NCBI RefSeq assembly: GCF_017982655.1
Contig: NZ_JABXYX010000005.1
Coordinates: 1 to 64,000 of the forward strand
Length of the DNA: 64,000 nt
From: Brasilonema sp. CT11
GTDB taxonomy: Bacteria > Cyanobacteriota > Cyanobacteriia > Cyanobacteriales > Nostocaceae
Direction: 5' to 3'
A program made the translations under genes and the position numbers. This document shows, in pieces, positions 18,206 through 27,889 of the stretch. Under the pieces are notes generated by a model. It was not told where the DNA came from and did not search any database. It saw only the letters and a list, made by a program, of their open reading frames with translations. Within the stretch, counting starts at the first letter, position 1; each line of letters starts with the position of its first letter.

Positions 18206-19669
18206 TTAACTTTCGTTAAGGAAATGAATTTGATGACTTATGATTTCTACACCGCGTTCAGCAAGACATTTTGCCCAACCTTCACGAGTACCAATCTCGC
18301 TTTTATGCTTGAGTAATCCTAATTCTTGTTCTTTTTGGGTAAGTTGAGCAAATTCTTGGTATAGTGAATAGTTACAAGTCACAAATGTTTCTTTACGGTG
18401 AAGGATTGGCGGATTTTTCCTTTGTTCATAATCTCGGTGAGTTATGCGCAAAGTTTTTAAATCAATCGTGATACTCGCCTTTAATGCTGGGTGAGCATCA
18501 GTATCAAATTCCGGGTAAAACAGGTAAGAAATTCGCGGTTCATCTGTACAAAACTTTATCAGTGTTGCGTCATCGACACGTCCAATAGTGCGACTTGCGC
18601 AGCCTTCGTAAATTCGCAGCAAGGGATCGAGTTCACCAAGGGCAGAAACATGAACGTAGAGAGCACTACGAGTGTGTTTGCCAATTTTACTTTTTTCGCA
18701 AGCTGTTTGCACGACTCCGGTTTTCCCCAAACTGAAAAGCTTAGCATCAGCAACTTCGCAAGCTTCTTCATAATTGCCAAAAAATGCTTTGATGTCATGG
18801 CGCATTTCTGGTGAGAGTTTATGCCAAGAGGGACGTTTCTCGAAGTGGGTGAGAGCAAGATAAACTTGAATATCAAGAGAACGACGGTAAGCGATCGCAT
18901 CCCATTCTGCCTCATCAGTCGCTTGTAAAACCACAGCAAAAGCACGGCGAAAGTTTTTAAATTCACTCAGCAATTCCTGTTCGTTATCCAATTCGCCTTT
19001 TACCGGAAGTCTCCCACGTTGAGTAAAAAAAGCCATTAATGGTTCCAGCTTCTCTTGGTAATCCTCAAACCGTTTCGTAGGAATGCGTATTTTCGGAGTT
19101 GAGGTTCTAGAGAAAAAGCGTATCGCCTTGAATCCTTCTTTTTGCGCTTCATCTCGAAAAACAAAATACACACCCAGCGCCACTGGTACCGCATCTACAT
19201 TTAGGGCTTCATCAATGTATCTTTTAAGTTCTTCTTGTTCGTAATATTTCTGAAACGTGTTGCGACTCGTGACGATACCATCGCTGTAAGCAACTTGGGC
19301 CTTGCTGGGAGCATTTATCAAAACTTGAGCTGCAACAATTAAGACTTTTTCGGCAAGTTCCCAAGCATGACAAAGAGCTTGGCGGCGTTCCTCTGGGTTT
19401 TCAATTACGTTCAGGACGTAGCCCAAGTTGACCACATTAGCGCTAATGCGCGGAGTATCGGGGTAGTAGTATGGGTCCCAGCCTGAACTGGTGTAGCCTA
19501 GGTTGGCTACTCGGTCTACATCGCCACCGTGTCCGCAACCGTAGTCAAAAAACGTGGTATCGTTATTTATAATTGCCCATTCTATTGCCAATCGCACAGG
19601 TCTCGATAAGTCAGTGCGAAAAATTGCGGCTTTATGGCGTTCTATTTCTACGTAACTCTCTGGCGACAT
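18206..19669 (-). CDS. DNA phosphorothioation-associated putative methyltransferase
   Basis: 487 residues. The N-terminal Rossmann methyltransferase domain has motif I FFDYGCGHGGDVDRVANLGY (about 40-60) and a second motif WDPYYYPDTPR. The rest is a long, family-specific C-terminal domain. The pattern matches the TIGR04096-type methyltransferases that accompany dnd genes. The substrate is not established; it might modify phosphorothioated DNA or protect sites. It is the last gene of the leftward dnd block, 80 bases after dndE, and a long hairpin lies in that gap. Confidence 0.82.
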   Translation of the reverse strand: MSPESYVEIERHKAAIFRTDLSRPVRLAIEWAIINNDTTFFDYGCGHGGDVDRVANLGYTSSGWDPYYYPDTPRISANVVNLGYVLNVIENPEERRQALCHAWELAEKVLIVAAQVLINAPSKAQVAYSDGIVTSRNTFQKYYEQEELKRYIDEALNVDAVPVALGVYFVFRDEAQKEGFKAIRFFSRTSTPKIRIPTKRFEDYQEKLEPLMAFFTQRGRLPVKGELDNEQELLSEFKNFRRAFAVVLQATDEAEWDAIAYRRSLDIQVYLALTHFEKRPSWHKLSPEMRHDIKAFFGNYEEACEVADAKLFSLGKTGVVQTACEKSKIGKHTRSALYVHVSALGELDPLLRIYEGCASRTIGRVDDATLIKFCTDEPRISYLFYPEFDTDAHPALKASITIDLKTLRITHRDYEQRKNPPILHRKETFVTCNYSLYQEFAQLTQKEQELGLLKHKSEIGTREGWAKCLAERGVEIISHQIHFLNES

Positions 19670-19696
19670 AAGGATATTGAGAGGAACGACAAATAA

Positions 19697-19742
19697 TCAC
19701 AGATGCGCACAGATAATAAGCATCTGTGTTTATCTGTGATTT
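19697..19742. repeat. Long imperfect hairpin between dndE and the methyltransferase gene
   Basis: AATCACAGAT... on the left pairs with ...ATCTGTGATT on the right, with a second complementary block (CACAGAT/ATCTGTG) nested inside. It may attenuate read-through from dndE into the methyltransferase gene or may be a dispersed palindrome. Confidence 0.55.
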
Positions 19743-19750
19743 ATTAATCC

Positions 19751-20140
19751 TTATATCTTTTTCGTCGCTAATTCAACTAAATCTTCAATCTTCTTGATAT
19801 TTGGATCGCCTGCGAGGTAACCGATACCGCGATGTAGGTGGAGGCGAAATTGTGTCGCCAGGGTTTCTTTGTCTATTGGGAAGCCGTCGTTGTAGCAGCG
19901 TTGCTTGAGGGCGAGTAACAATATATCGGAGGTTTCGCCGCCAAAGACGCGCCATGTCATCTCGACGTTGCTATCTTGAGGAATTGGTACGGGTGAGGGT
20001 GGAGTTGGTTCGGCTAGGGAACGACAAAACGCCCAACGACACAGGATGTTCCATTGGTCGATTTTGGTGTTGCGTCTGAGTTTGAGGAGTTGGTCTTTGG
20101 CTGTTTGGGAGAGTTTGATACGATCTATTGGGGGTTCCAT
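19751..20140 (-). CDS. dndE: DndE, DNA phosphorothioation protein
   Basis: 129 residues, the usual DndE size. The family pattern is visible: RIKLSQTAKDQLLKLRR at the start, LCRWAFCRSLAEP, WRVFGGETSDILLLALKQR and LHRGIGYL. DndE binds nicked DNA and works with DndC and DndD to replace a non-bridging phosphate oxygen with sulfur. The Lys/Arg-rich N-terminal helix fits a DNA contact surface. It is 117 bases downstream of dndD in the same direction. Confidence 0.9.
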   Translation of the reverse strand: MEPPIDRIKLSQTAKDQLLKLRRNTKIDQWNILCRWAFCRSLAEPTPPSPVPIPQDSNVEMTWRVFGGETSDILLLALKQRCYNDGFPIDKETLATQFRLHLHRGIGYLAGDPNIKKIEDLVELATKKI

Positions 20141-20256
20141 GTTGTCTTAGAGTAATGAACCGCAGAGAGCGAATTTGCGGTGTGGATGTTCCTCCCGCAA
20201 AGTTCGCGGTGGGCGCAGAGAACGCAGAGGAAGAGAAACAAGAGAAAGAACAGAGG

Positions 20257-22254
20257 TTACCAGAAGTAACCTGGTTCTACAGTTGTTTGACGGGTGGATG
20301 AGTCGTATTTGAGGAGGTATTCGCGGGCGATCGCCTCGTTTTCTCGCAATATTTTTACTTCTTTTTCTCCTATTTCTGTATCGGTGGAAAGCAGAATGAC
20401 TTGATGACTGGCTGATGGAAAGTAACGTTCAACTAAGTTACTGCGGTGGGAGGAGTCTAAGCGTCCTAAGGGTGTGTCAATTGCAACTGGTAAGCGACGT
20501 CCGGAAACACGGGCTAATCCCCAGAGGAAGGCGATCGCTAAGAGTTGTTTTTCGCCTGCGCTAAGACGATGTTTTGGAACGGGTTTACCTTGTACATCGT
20601 ATAGCGAGAGGCTGAAGGTGTGAGTGTCAATTGCAACGCGATGCACTAAGTCTGATTTGTGGAGGAGATAGCGGAAGCATTCGGTAACTTCAACTTCGAG
20701 TTTGTTGAGTTTTCTGAGGGTTAATTTTTCGCGGAAAAGCTTGAGTGTTTGTTGGACTTTTGCTGCAGAGGTAATAATATGTTCGTAGTTTTTGCGGTCA
20801 AGATTTTGCTTACTATATTCTTGTAAGTCCTTTTTGATTTTTTTTATTTCAGCCTCTAATTCATCACACCTGCGTTTTGTGACTTCGCTTGCTGCTTTCA
20901 TTTGGGAAACTTGATTTTGTGCGGCTTCTAGTGTATAAACTAACTGTTTATAAGCTTCTGGTTCGGCTGCAGTCTGTATTTGTCTTTCCAGAGTGATAAT
21001 GTCTTCTTCCTTATTTTTGAGAATACCAATTTGCTGCTTGGCTATCTTTTTGTCATTTTGCAGGTAGTAGAAAACATTACCCAATTGACTCAAAGTTTCA
21101 GCGTCAGCTAATAACCAGGATTCTTGTGGTTGTATCAAATTGGCTCGCAATGTCTCTTCATCTTGTTCTAAAAATGCTTTTATTTTTTCAACTTGTTCTT
21201 CCGAAATTCCTGCTTGAGTCATCCAATTGAGTAAACGTTGATCTCGTTCAAATAATATATCTCTTGCTATTTGCGCTTGTTGAATGCGAAATTCTTTTTC
21301 TCCTTGGCGTTGCGCTTGAGTCAGTAAAGGTTCAATCAACGCCAGTGGTAGAATACTATCCGCTAATTGACACATTCCCTGACGTGCTTGTTCTACTTCA
21401 GCAGTTTTTTGCTTCTTTTGTAATTCTAGTTGATTTCGTTCTGCTGCGATTTTACCGCCTTCCGAAACAAATTTATCAAACGCTTCTTGCTTTTCTTTTT
21501 CTGATTCTTGTAATTCAGTTTTTAATTTTTCTAGCTTCTTTTTGTTTTCTTCGTATTCTGCTTGTTGCTGTTTTAGTTTTTTTTCAATTTCTCCTATATT
21601 TACCAAATCTTTAGTATCGGCTATTTCCTTACGTTTGCGATTGACGACAATTTCTAAATCAACTCCCAAACGTTCTGCCAACTCTAGCCCCAAAAGTCCG
21701 CAAATTGCGTCAACAACAATAGGTGGCGGTACTTCCTGTTCTGCAAGTTCTTTTACCTGTTCTCCATCAAAGAGAAATAAATTCGAAATTCCTAACGGAA
21801 GTAGATTTTCAATGTAATCGTCCCAAGTATTAACTAATTCTTCTCTCAGCCAATCCTCTTGTTTGGCAACGTCTAATTCCAAAATTCCTAAATTATCTTT
21901 ACCATCTTTCGGATTTTTTTCCCAAGTTCGCACTATTCGGTATTTTACTGGCTGATCATTTTCAATATGTTCAAAAAGTAATTCAACCCGTGTTTTTTCA
22001 ATTCCTGGAGTATGACTGTTAACGCATTGGCTAAGAAAATCACTATAGCTTAAATTACCACGGTTAGAACATTGAGCACGAGATCCATAAAGCGCAAGGC
22101 GAATCGCATCCATCAAAGTTGTTTTGCCCCCACCGTTCATTCCACCTAATAAGAGGATGGGGCGAGAATTCTCATTTTCTTGTGGATTAAGATTGATAAC
22201 TTGGCGTCCATTGTAGGGACCAAAGTTTTGTAGGACGAGTTCAAGGAATATCAT
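20257..22254 (-). CDS. dndD: DndD, SMC-like ATPase of DNA phosphorothioation
   Basis: 665 residues. Walker A GGMNGGGKTT lies near residue 37, a long coiled-coil middle (about 210-500) follows, and the ABC signature LSAGEKQLL (about 566) and Walker B LPVAIDTPLGRLD (about 590) lie in the C-terminal lobe. DndD is the ATPase of the sulfur-modification complex and probably opens or nicks DNA for sulfur insertion. The order dndC-dndD-dndE matches other dnd operons except for a transposase gene inserted before it. The start ATG overlaps no other gene. Confidence 0.92.
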   Translation of the reverse strand: MIFLELVLQNFGPYNGRQVINLNPQENENSRPILLLGGMNGGGKTTLMDAIRLALYGSRAQCSNRGNLSYSDFLSQCVNSHTPGIEKTRVELLFEHIENDQPVKYRIVRTWEKNPKDGKDNLGILELDVAKQEDWLREELVNTWDDYIENLLPLGISNLFLFDGEQVKELAEQEVPPPIVVDAICGLLGLELAERLGVDLEIVVNRKRKEIADTKDLVNIGEIEKKLKQQQAEYEENKKKLEKLKTELQESEKEKQEAFDKFVSEGGKIAAERNQLELQKKQKTAEVEQARQGMCQLADSILPLALIEPLLTQAQRQGEKEFRIQQAQIARDILFERDQRLLNWMTQAGISEEQVEKIKAFLEQDEETLRANLIQPQESWLLADAETLSQLGNVFYYLQNDKKIAKQQIGILKNKEEDIITLERQIQTAAEPEAYKQLVYTLEAAQNQVSQMKAASEVTKRRCDELEAEIKKIKKDLQEYSKQNLDRKNYEHIITSAAKVQQTLKLFREKLTLRKLNKLEVEVTECFRYLLHKSDLVHRVAIDTHTFSLSLYDVQGKPVPKHRLSAGEKQLLAIAFLWGLARVSGRRLPVAIDTPLGRLDSSHRSNLVERYFPSASHQVILLSTDTEIGEKEVKILRENEAIAREYLLKYDSSTRQTTVEPGYFW

Positions 22255-22294
22255 GTGATGGATACTTTGGCGAGAATTGATACCAGGCGAATGG

Positions 22295-22340
22295 AATTCG
22301 CGGCTACACAGGCAAAGTCCGCCTGCGCGGACTAATTAAA
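22295..22340. repeat. REP-like palindrome downstream of the transposase
   Basis: AGTCCGC/GCGGACT forms a tight hairpin with loop CTGC, close to sequence resembling TTCGCGGCTACACAG, which also occurs on the other side of the transposase gene. Such palindromes are the usual substrates of REP-associated tyrosine transposases. Confidence 0.7.
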
Positions 22341-22355
22341 TGCAGGATTTTTAGG

Positions 22356-22769
22356 TTATCCAAGAGTAAGTTCCCAGGTGGAAATGATTGATTTTTGAAG
22401 ATGGTGAGTAGCTTGGTTTCTGATGTAATTAGCTACGTTATCTATGGCATCATGACTAACCGTAAAAGCGCCGTAGCTACCTTGCCATTTGAAAAACTCA
22501 CCTGGCTTGACTTCATGAGTTATAAAATGAGAAGAACTTCCCTTAATTTGTTTAATCAAGTCAGATACAATCAGAGTTGGCGGAAAGCCTGTTAACAAAT
22601 GAACATGATCCTCAACGCCACCTACCGCAATCACTGTGCATTTCAACTGTTCACACTCCTTAATAATTGTTGCATAAACTAGCTTCTGAATATCAGGTGT
22701 AATCAGAGGCAATCTATCCCAGGTCGCCCAAACATAATGTATATATAATTGTGTGTAATTCGACTTCAT
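22356..22769 (-). mobile_element. REP-associated tyrosine transposase (Y1/IS200-like)
   Basis: A 137-residue HUH transposase. The HUH motif is in VEDHVHLL and the catalytic Tyr is probably in NVANYIRNQ. The N-terminus SNYTQLYIHYVWATWDRLPL is typical of the RAYT/Y1_Tnp family. It sits between dndC and dndD in operon direction, flanked on both sides by palindromes containing TAGCCGCGAATT or its reverse. The reading frame is intact, so it may be active. Its presence separates the core modification genes without breaking them. Confidence 0.88.
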
Positions 22770-23050
22770 TTTTCTTTAACCCGCGTAGGCGGGTTTCGTC
22801 TGTGTAGCCGCGAATTCTATTCGCTGGTTTCTAGTTGATTGCAATTTTATTCACCTAAAATTCGTGAATATCAGGTGTAATCAGAGGCAATCTATCCCAT
22901 GTTGCCCAAACATAATGTATATATAATTGTGTGTAATTTGACCTCATTTTTCTTTAACCCGCGTAGGCGGGTTTCGTCTGTGTAGCCGCGAATTCTATTC
23001 GCCGGGTTTCTAGTTTACTCTACTCGCAATTTTATTCACCTAAATTTCCA
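22687..23050. repeat. Tandem duplication (about 178 bp) with truncated transposase 5' end and REP hairpin
   Basis: The segment 22687-22864 is followed at once by a near-identical copy at 22865-23050. Each holds the first codons of the transposase on the minus strand, then the hairpin CCCGCGTAGGCGGG and the motif TGTAGCCGCGAATTC. The second copy encodes only about 30 residues before a stop, so it is a dead fragment. Copies differ at a few positions, so the duplication is recent but not immediate. Confidence 0.85.
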
Positions 23051-23062
23051 TCAACCGAATCC

Positions 23063-24658
23063 CTATTTTTTGAATTTTATATTTCCCCAACTTTGCGATT
23101 TGTCTGTTTCATCATTTTCAGAAACAGCAACATCACCTAAAGTCAACTGCTTTACCTTTGTAACGTCACCTTGAGTAACTGCTTCTTTCAAATCACGTGT
23201 TAAACGAGCATTATCAATTGCTTCTTTTTGCGAACGCGAACTTGTCTTAAAACATTTCTCTAGTGCATCGTAAATTCCCACACGACGCGACATTTTGCGA
23301 TACTGGCGTTCTGTGTCCAAAAGCTTCGCCATGAGTTCTAAGTGCATGACATCTTCTTCACAAATTTCTTCCAGCACCGCCCATTCATCACTACCAAGAA
23401 GACTGTTACCAGCACCAGGACGCGGATCTATAAAAGGTTCACCTGTCACTTCTTTATAAATACGGGGTAAACTATCATCAAATTCGTGTTTGTCTTCTAG
23501 CCAAATACGGCGAATCTCACTCAATTCTTCGGTCGTAATTAGAGTGATATCACGCATATTTTCTGGTGCTGTGCGACGGATTTGTGTTTGCGCTTCTAGA
23601 ACTTTTCTTAGCCAATGTTCCCGCCAGTATTTAGTATAAGGACCAGGAATTGGTTCTACTGACATTTCTCCGTTGAGATTGCGTTCAAATAGTTGAACCT
23701 CACCCCAAATTCTTCTAAAGTCTCTTTTATCCCGATCATCTTCAGCATCCAATTCATTACGGATATCGAGTAAAGGCTGCATCCATTCTTTTTCTTCGTC
23801 GTTCTGGATCATCGCCTCCATTGACTTATCCTGATTGACTAATGTGCAAACCCAACACCCAAATCTGGAATCTCCACAACTAGGAGTCGAAGTATCAACA
23901 ACTAGGGGACATTCATTATCTGCTGTTGCACCTCGGTACAAATGGAATAATTCTTTATTGCTTTGTCCCCAAGGATTATCACACTGATTAAGATAGATCC
24001 AAACATCGTTGTTGCTCCAGTCTTCAATGGGTGTATAAATCAGAGAGTTAGGTAGACTGGCATTTGGACTGAGGCGATCGCGCACTCTACCAATTTGGTG
24101 CTTTTGCATTGTGGCAGAACGTTTGGCACTCTCTGCTTTGCGAGTCCCTAAGACAAGAATTGTTTCACCGTTTGCTCGAACCATCTCACGAATGAAGTGA
24201 TTGGCAGGATTAATTTTCAAGCGTTGGGTACACCAACGAAATTGGTTGCGCGGCGCTGGGTAGCCTTTGCCAATTAGGTTTACCCAGAATGTGTCCTGAA
24301 CGACTGGTTGAAGTAGATGCGGTTCAATCGGCATTCGGTGTTCTTTGGCAGCAGAGTCTAGCTGTTTCAAAGATTTGCGAACCCAAGCAGAAACTATTGG
24401 ATTTTCTACCTGAGTATCTGTTGTAATGACATGGATTGTTTTCGTTCTTTTTTCTGGAGCAAGAGCGGCGATCGCACTCCAAACAAGCTGCAATACTGTG
24501 CTAGAATCTTTACCCCAAGATACGCCTATAATCCAGGGTATTTGATCTTGACAGTACAACTGTTGGATTTCATCTGAGATAGCTTTGATATCATCTACTA
24601 ACTCTGCTACAGTACGAGTCTGCTGACTTTTATTCTGTGACTGTTGTGCTGTAGACAT
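23063..24658 (-). CDS. dndC: DndC, PAPS-reductase-like sulfurtransferase
   Basis: 531 residues. The ATP-PPase loop reads GVSWGKDSSTVLQLVW (about 43-58), followed by HVITTDTQVENP and QFRWCTQRLKI. Cysteines in WCTQR, CGDSRFGCWVC and nearby are the expected iron-sulfur cluster ligands. DndC activates the DNA backbone phosphate or carries sulfur from a cysteine desulfurase. No dndA is visible, which is normal because a housekeeping IscS can substitute. It is the first gene of the leftward dnd block and is transcribed divergently from dndB. Confidence 0.93.
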   Translation of the reverse strand: MSTAQQSQNKSQQTRTVAELVDDIKAISDEIQQLYCQDQIPWIIGVSWGKDSSTVLQLVWSAIAALAPEKRTKTIHVITTDTQVENPIVSAWVRKSLKQLDSAAKEHRMPIEPHLLQPVVQDTFWVNLIGKGYPAPRNQFRWCTQRLKINPANHFIREMVRANGETILVLGTRKAESAKRSATMQKHQIGRVRDRLSPNASLPNSLIYTPIEDWSNNDVWIYLNQCDNPWGQSNKELFHLYRGATADNECPLVVDTSTPSCGDSRFGCWVCTLVNQDKSMEAMIQNDEEKEWMQPLLDIRNELDAEDDRDKRDFRRIWGEVQLFERNLNGEMSVEPIPGPYTKYWREHWLRKVLEAQTQIRRTAPENMRDITLITTEELSEIRRIWLEDKHEFDDSLPRIYKEVTGEPFIDPRPGAGNSLLGSDEWAVLEEICEEDVMHLELMAKLLDTERQYRKMSRRVGIYDALEKCFKTSSRSQKEAIDNARLTRDLKEAVTQGDVTKVKQLTLGDVAVSENDETDKSQSWGNIKFKK

Positions 24659-24870
24659 TTCTCCATACCTCTGGAAACATGGGTGTTAACTCATTTTTCT
24701 AATTTTGGCGAATGAAATTCGCTCAAGGCTTGGCAAAACTCCCTAAGCGAGTTTCACATCGTACAAAATTTAAGTATTGTTCAGTGTAAATTTTTTAAAA
24801 ACTTTACTATCAATATTCAAATTTATATAAAATCACGATACAGTATACCATTTAGTTTTTAAAAACAACC
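24659..24870. promoter_or_regulatory. Divergent dndC-dndB promoter region
   Basis: A 212-base AT-rich gap separates the divergent start codons of dndC (24658) and dndB (24871). It must hold both promoters. DndB homologues act as repressors of dnd operons in other bacteria, so this is the natural place for autoregulation. I did not find a clear operator palindrome. Confidence 0.55.
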
Positions 24871-26469
24871 ATGAGTGATAATCTATCTGATCCAACCATT
24901 GAAATCGCTAGGGAGTACCTGGAACGGGAAAACAAAGATAAGCAGGTACTCACTTTACTACTGGAGAAGTTCCTAGGCAAGAAGGATCAAATTCTCGTTC
25001 AAAAAACACAGATGGGTGGTACTGAGGCGTATGTCGGTTCTGTTACACTGGAATGGTTTGCAGGTCGTGTTCACTTCGCCTCTAGCTTACCGCTGCTTCA
25101 GAAGAAGTATAATCCAGAAACTGATAATATTGAAATTGACGCAGATAGCATTGATGAAATTCAACAGCGTCCCCTTGATTGGTCACGTCAAGCACCTTTA
25201 GTACAGTATTTGGCAGCTCGGAAAAATCACAAGTTTCCGCCGGTTCTCGTAGTAATTAACCAAATGTGGGTGGATAATCCCAAAGCGACTGAGTGGGATA
25301 GGCAGGAGCGAGCCAAAAAATCTACTACCAATTTCACGCCTCTAGATAAAGATGGTAAAGTAGGTTTACTCAATATTTCTGAGGATGATGTGACTATTTA
25401 TGCACTGGATGGTCAACATCGATTGATGGGAGTGCAAGGGCTGATGGAGTTGCTCAAGACAAGCAAACTCCAGCGCTACAAAAAAGATAAAACTGCTGAC
25501 GACACTTTTATTACAGTGTCTAATTTGATAGAACAGTACCAAGTAGATCCTGCTTACTTGCAAAGCTTAGCCAAGGAAAAAATCGGTATTGAGTTCATCT
25601 GTGCTGTGGCTGCTGGCGAAACCCGCATCCAGGCAAGACGACGGGTGAGATCCATCTTTGTTCATGTCAACTTGATGGCTGCACCCTTGACTAAAGGGCA
25701 GCTAGCACAGTTGAATGAGGATGATGGTTTTGCGATCGTTGCTAGAAAAATCGCCACCTCCCATCCGCTTTTTGAACAACGGCAAGATCGCAACCCCCGT
25801 GTCAATTGGAATAGTGCAACGGTTGCAGCAAATTCTACGGTTTTGACGACGCTGCAAGCTCTTCAAGATATGTCTGAGCGATACTTGGGGCAAAAATTCC
25901 CTCACTGGAAACCCTTGGAAAAAGGACTCATTCCCATGCGCCCAGAGAATGATGAACTTGAGCAGGGGATTGAGGAATTTAGAAAACTATTTGATTGTTT
26001 GGCAAATCTTCCCAGTTATCAGCTTCTTGAAGAAGAGGATACTCCTCAATTGCGACGGTTTAGCTTTGAGAAGGATGGAGGTGAAGGAAATATGCTTTTC
26101 CGCCCTGTTGCTCAAGTCGCATTAGCTCAAGCTCTTGGAATTTTGGTTTTTAAAAAGGGGTTTTTGCTAACAGATATCTTTAAGAAGCTGCGGAAGTTCG
26201 ATCAGCAAGGCGGCTTCAGTGGTATGGAGTACCCGCAATCTCTCTGGTATGGCGTTTTGTACGATCCAAACAAAAAGCGGGTACAAGTTGCTGGAAGAGA
26301 TCTGGCTGCGAGGTTATTGATTTACATTTTGGGTGGAATTCAAGATCAGATGGAACGTGCGGAACTTCGCAAGGATTTGGCTAAAGCAAGAACTGTTGAA
26401 GATAAAACAATAGGTTTTGATGGTAAGTTTGTTGAACAGAAGGCGGTAGGACTTCCAGCTATTTTGTAA
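24871..26469 (+). CDS. dndB: DndB-type DGQHR-domain protein
   Basis: 532 residues. The defining DGQHR motif appears as ALDGQHRLMG (about residue 190), with flanking TPLDKDGKVGLLNISEDDV. The C-terminal half carries AAPLTKGQLAQLNEDDGFAIVARK and a later helical domain. DGQHR proteins of dnd loci are annotated DndB, which in Salmonella and Streptomyces lowers or regulates phosphorothioation. It is transcribed away from dndC and is followed 121 bases later by an AIPR-like gene in the same direction. Confidence 0.82.
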   Translation: MSDNLSDPTIEIAREYLERENKDKQVLTLLLEKFLGKKDQILVQKTQMGGTEAYVGSVTLEWFAGRVHFASSLPLLQKKYNPETDNIEIDADSIDEIQQRPLDWSRQAPLVQYLAARKNHKFPPVLVVINQMWVDNPKATEWDRQERAKKSTTNFTPLDKDGKVGLLNISEDDVTIYALDGQHRLMGVQGLMELLKTSKLQRYKKDKTADDTFITVSNLIEQYQVDPAYLQSLAKEKIGIEFICAVAAGETRIQARRRVRSIFVHVNLMAAPLTKGQLAQLNEDDGFAIVARKIATSHPLFEQRQDRNPRVNWNSATVAANSTVLTTLQALQDMSERYLGQKFPHWKPLEKGLIPMRPENDELEQGIEEFRKLFDCLANLPSYQLLEEEDTPQLRRFSFEKDGGEGNMLFRPVAQVALAQALGILVFKKGFLLTDIFKKLRKFDQQGGFSGMEYPQSLWYGVLYDPNKKRVQVAGRDLAARLLIYILGGIQDQMERAELRKDLAKARTVEDKTIGFDGKFVEQKAVGLPAIL

Positions 26470-26590
26470 TTAGTGTAGTTAAAGAGACGTTCTTGTAGTT
26501 GCATTCCCTGCTGCTCTAAGTGTATAATTTTAATGTGTCCTGTTGGGCACGTAAACATTTTAAGCGTTCCGTAGAGCGCAGGAAAAATCA

Positions 26591-27799
26591 ATGCCTACAA
26601 AGATAACGGCTCCCTTCTTCGCTACGACTGCCTGTAAAGCATACAAAGAAGACAGAGAATCTGGTCGAGTAATTTGGAATCTTACAGTCCCTGTATGCCA
26701 AGTGCCAAAAGATTTGCCTCTAGATCCTAATGCTCGACTAGCAGACGAAAAACGGCGCACTGTCAAGAATATGATCGATACTCTAGCCAAAAAGCCAGAG
26801 GAGTTTATTTTCTACAACAATGGGATGTTAATTGTTGCAGACTCTATTCATGTTAAAGGTCATGGTACTGGTGGTGGATTTGATGTTGAGCTTCTTCTGG
26901 TAAGTCCTGACAAGGAAGAAGAAGAAAAATTCATTGGCAACGGTATTGTCAATGGCGGACACACGTATACTGCTATCATAAAAGCCCGCGAAAATTACGA
27001 TAAGCTTCAATCCAGACGTTCTAAACCAAAACTTAATTCAGAAACGGGCAAGAATGACTATTCAGAGCTGGAGAAAGCTAGCATACAAATATCTGTGCTA
27101 GTTAACATAAGCCAAGAAGAAATATCAAATATCAGCAGATATCGTAATACCAGTGAAAGTGTTGAGGAATTTAGTCTAAAAAACTTGGCAGGAGAGTGGA
27201 ATATCATCGAACAACACCTTCCTGCCGACTGCAAACCATACGTAGCTTTCAGAGAAGGAGAAGATAAGCCATACGATGTGACTGACTTAGTTCGTCGTCT
27301 TGCTTGCATTAATAATAAGGTTTATCCTTGGCGGGGTTCAGACGGTTCACCTAAAAATCCTAGCGCCACCTTCACTGCATACGGCACTCTAATTAAGAAT
27401 TGGAAAAAGGACGACTTTGTGGAGATTGTTCCTTTACTAAAGGATGTACTCTATCTTGAGGAGTGCCTTCGCAGTGAGTATGATCAGCAAAAAAGACTGA
27501 GCAATTACAACGGTGTTGATAAAAAGCCTTATCTTTTTATCACAGGTAAGCAATTTAATCACACTCTTGCTCTTCCTTTTGTATTTCCTATACTCGCAGC
27601 TTTTCGTGTGTTTATCAAAGATGGAAAATGGGAGAAGCCTGTTGAACAGTTATGGAATGAAATGGGAGACACCCTCATTAATAACTTGCTGACTGCCTAC
27701 AGAAATGAGGGACGGGGAAACCCAGCTTTCTTTGGTCGTTCTGCTTCAACATGGTCTAATCTTCTTTTAGTCCCCATGCAGTTAAAGCTGGCTGAATAG
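26591..27799 (+). CDS. AIPR-like (abortive infection phage resistance) protein next to dndB
   Basis: 402 residues. The AIPR family signature is recognisable: PEEFIFYNNGMLIVADS and FIGNGIVNGGHTYTAI (family form: NNG, then IVNGGQT), then VSVLVNISQEEISNISRYRNTSESV. AIPR proteins are implicated in phage defence, and the fold resembles part of the DGQHR group. It follows dndB, so it is probably a regulator or effector tied to phosphorothioation. The NNG and NGG(H)T motifs are conserved, with His in place of the usual Gln. The biochemical function is unknown. Confidence 0.72.
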   Translation: MPTKITAPFFATTACKAYKEDRESGRVIWNLTVPVCQVPKDLPLDPNARLADEKRRTVKNMIDTLAKKPEEFIFYNNGMLIVADSIHVKGHGTGGGFDVELLLVSPDKEEEEKFIGNGIVNGGHTYTAIIKARENYDKLQSRRSKPKLNSETGKNDYSELEKASIQISVLVNISQEEISNISRYRNTSESVEEFSLKNLAGEWNIIEQHLPADCKPYVAFREGEDKPYDVTDLVRRLACINNKVYPWRGSDGSPKNPSATFTAYGTLIKNWKKDDFVEIVPLLKDVLYLEECLRSEYDQQKRLSNYNGVDKKPYLFITGKQFNHTLALPFVFPILAAFRVFIKDGKWEKPVEQLWNEMGDTLINNLLTAYRNEGRGNPAFFGRSASTWSNLLLVPMQLKLAE

Positions 27800-27889
27800 T
27801 TCAATTTACGTGAGCATTCATATTCTACCCGTATTAGGGGTTAAATTCTCATACGGGTATCAACTAATATAATCAAGCGAAGACTTTTT

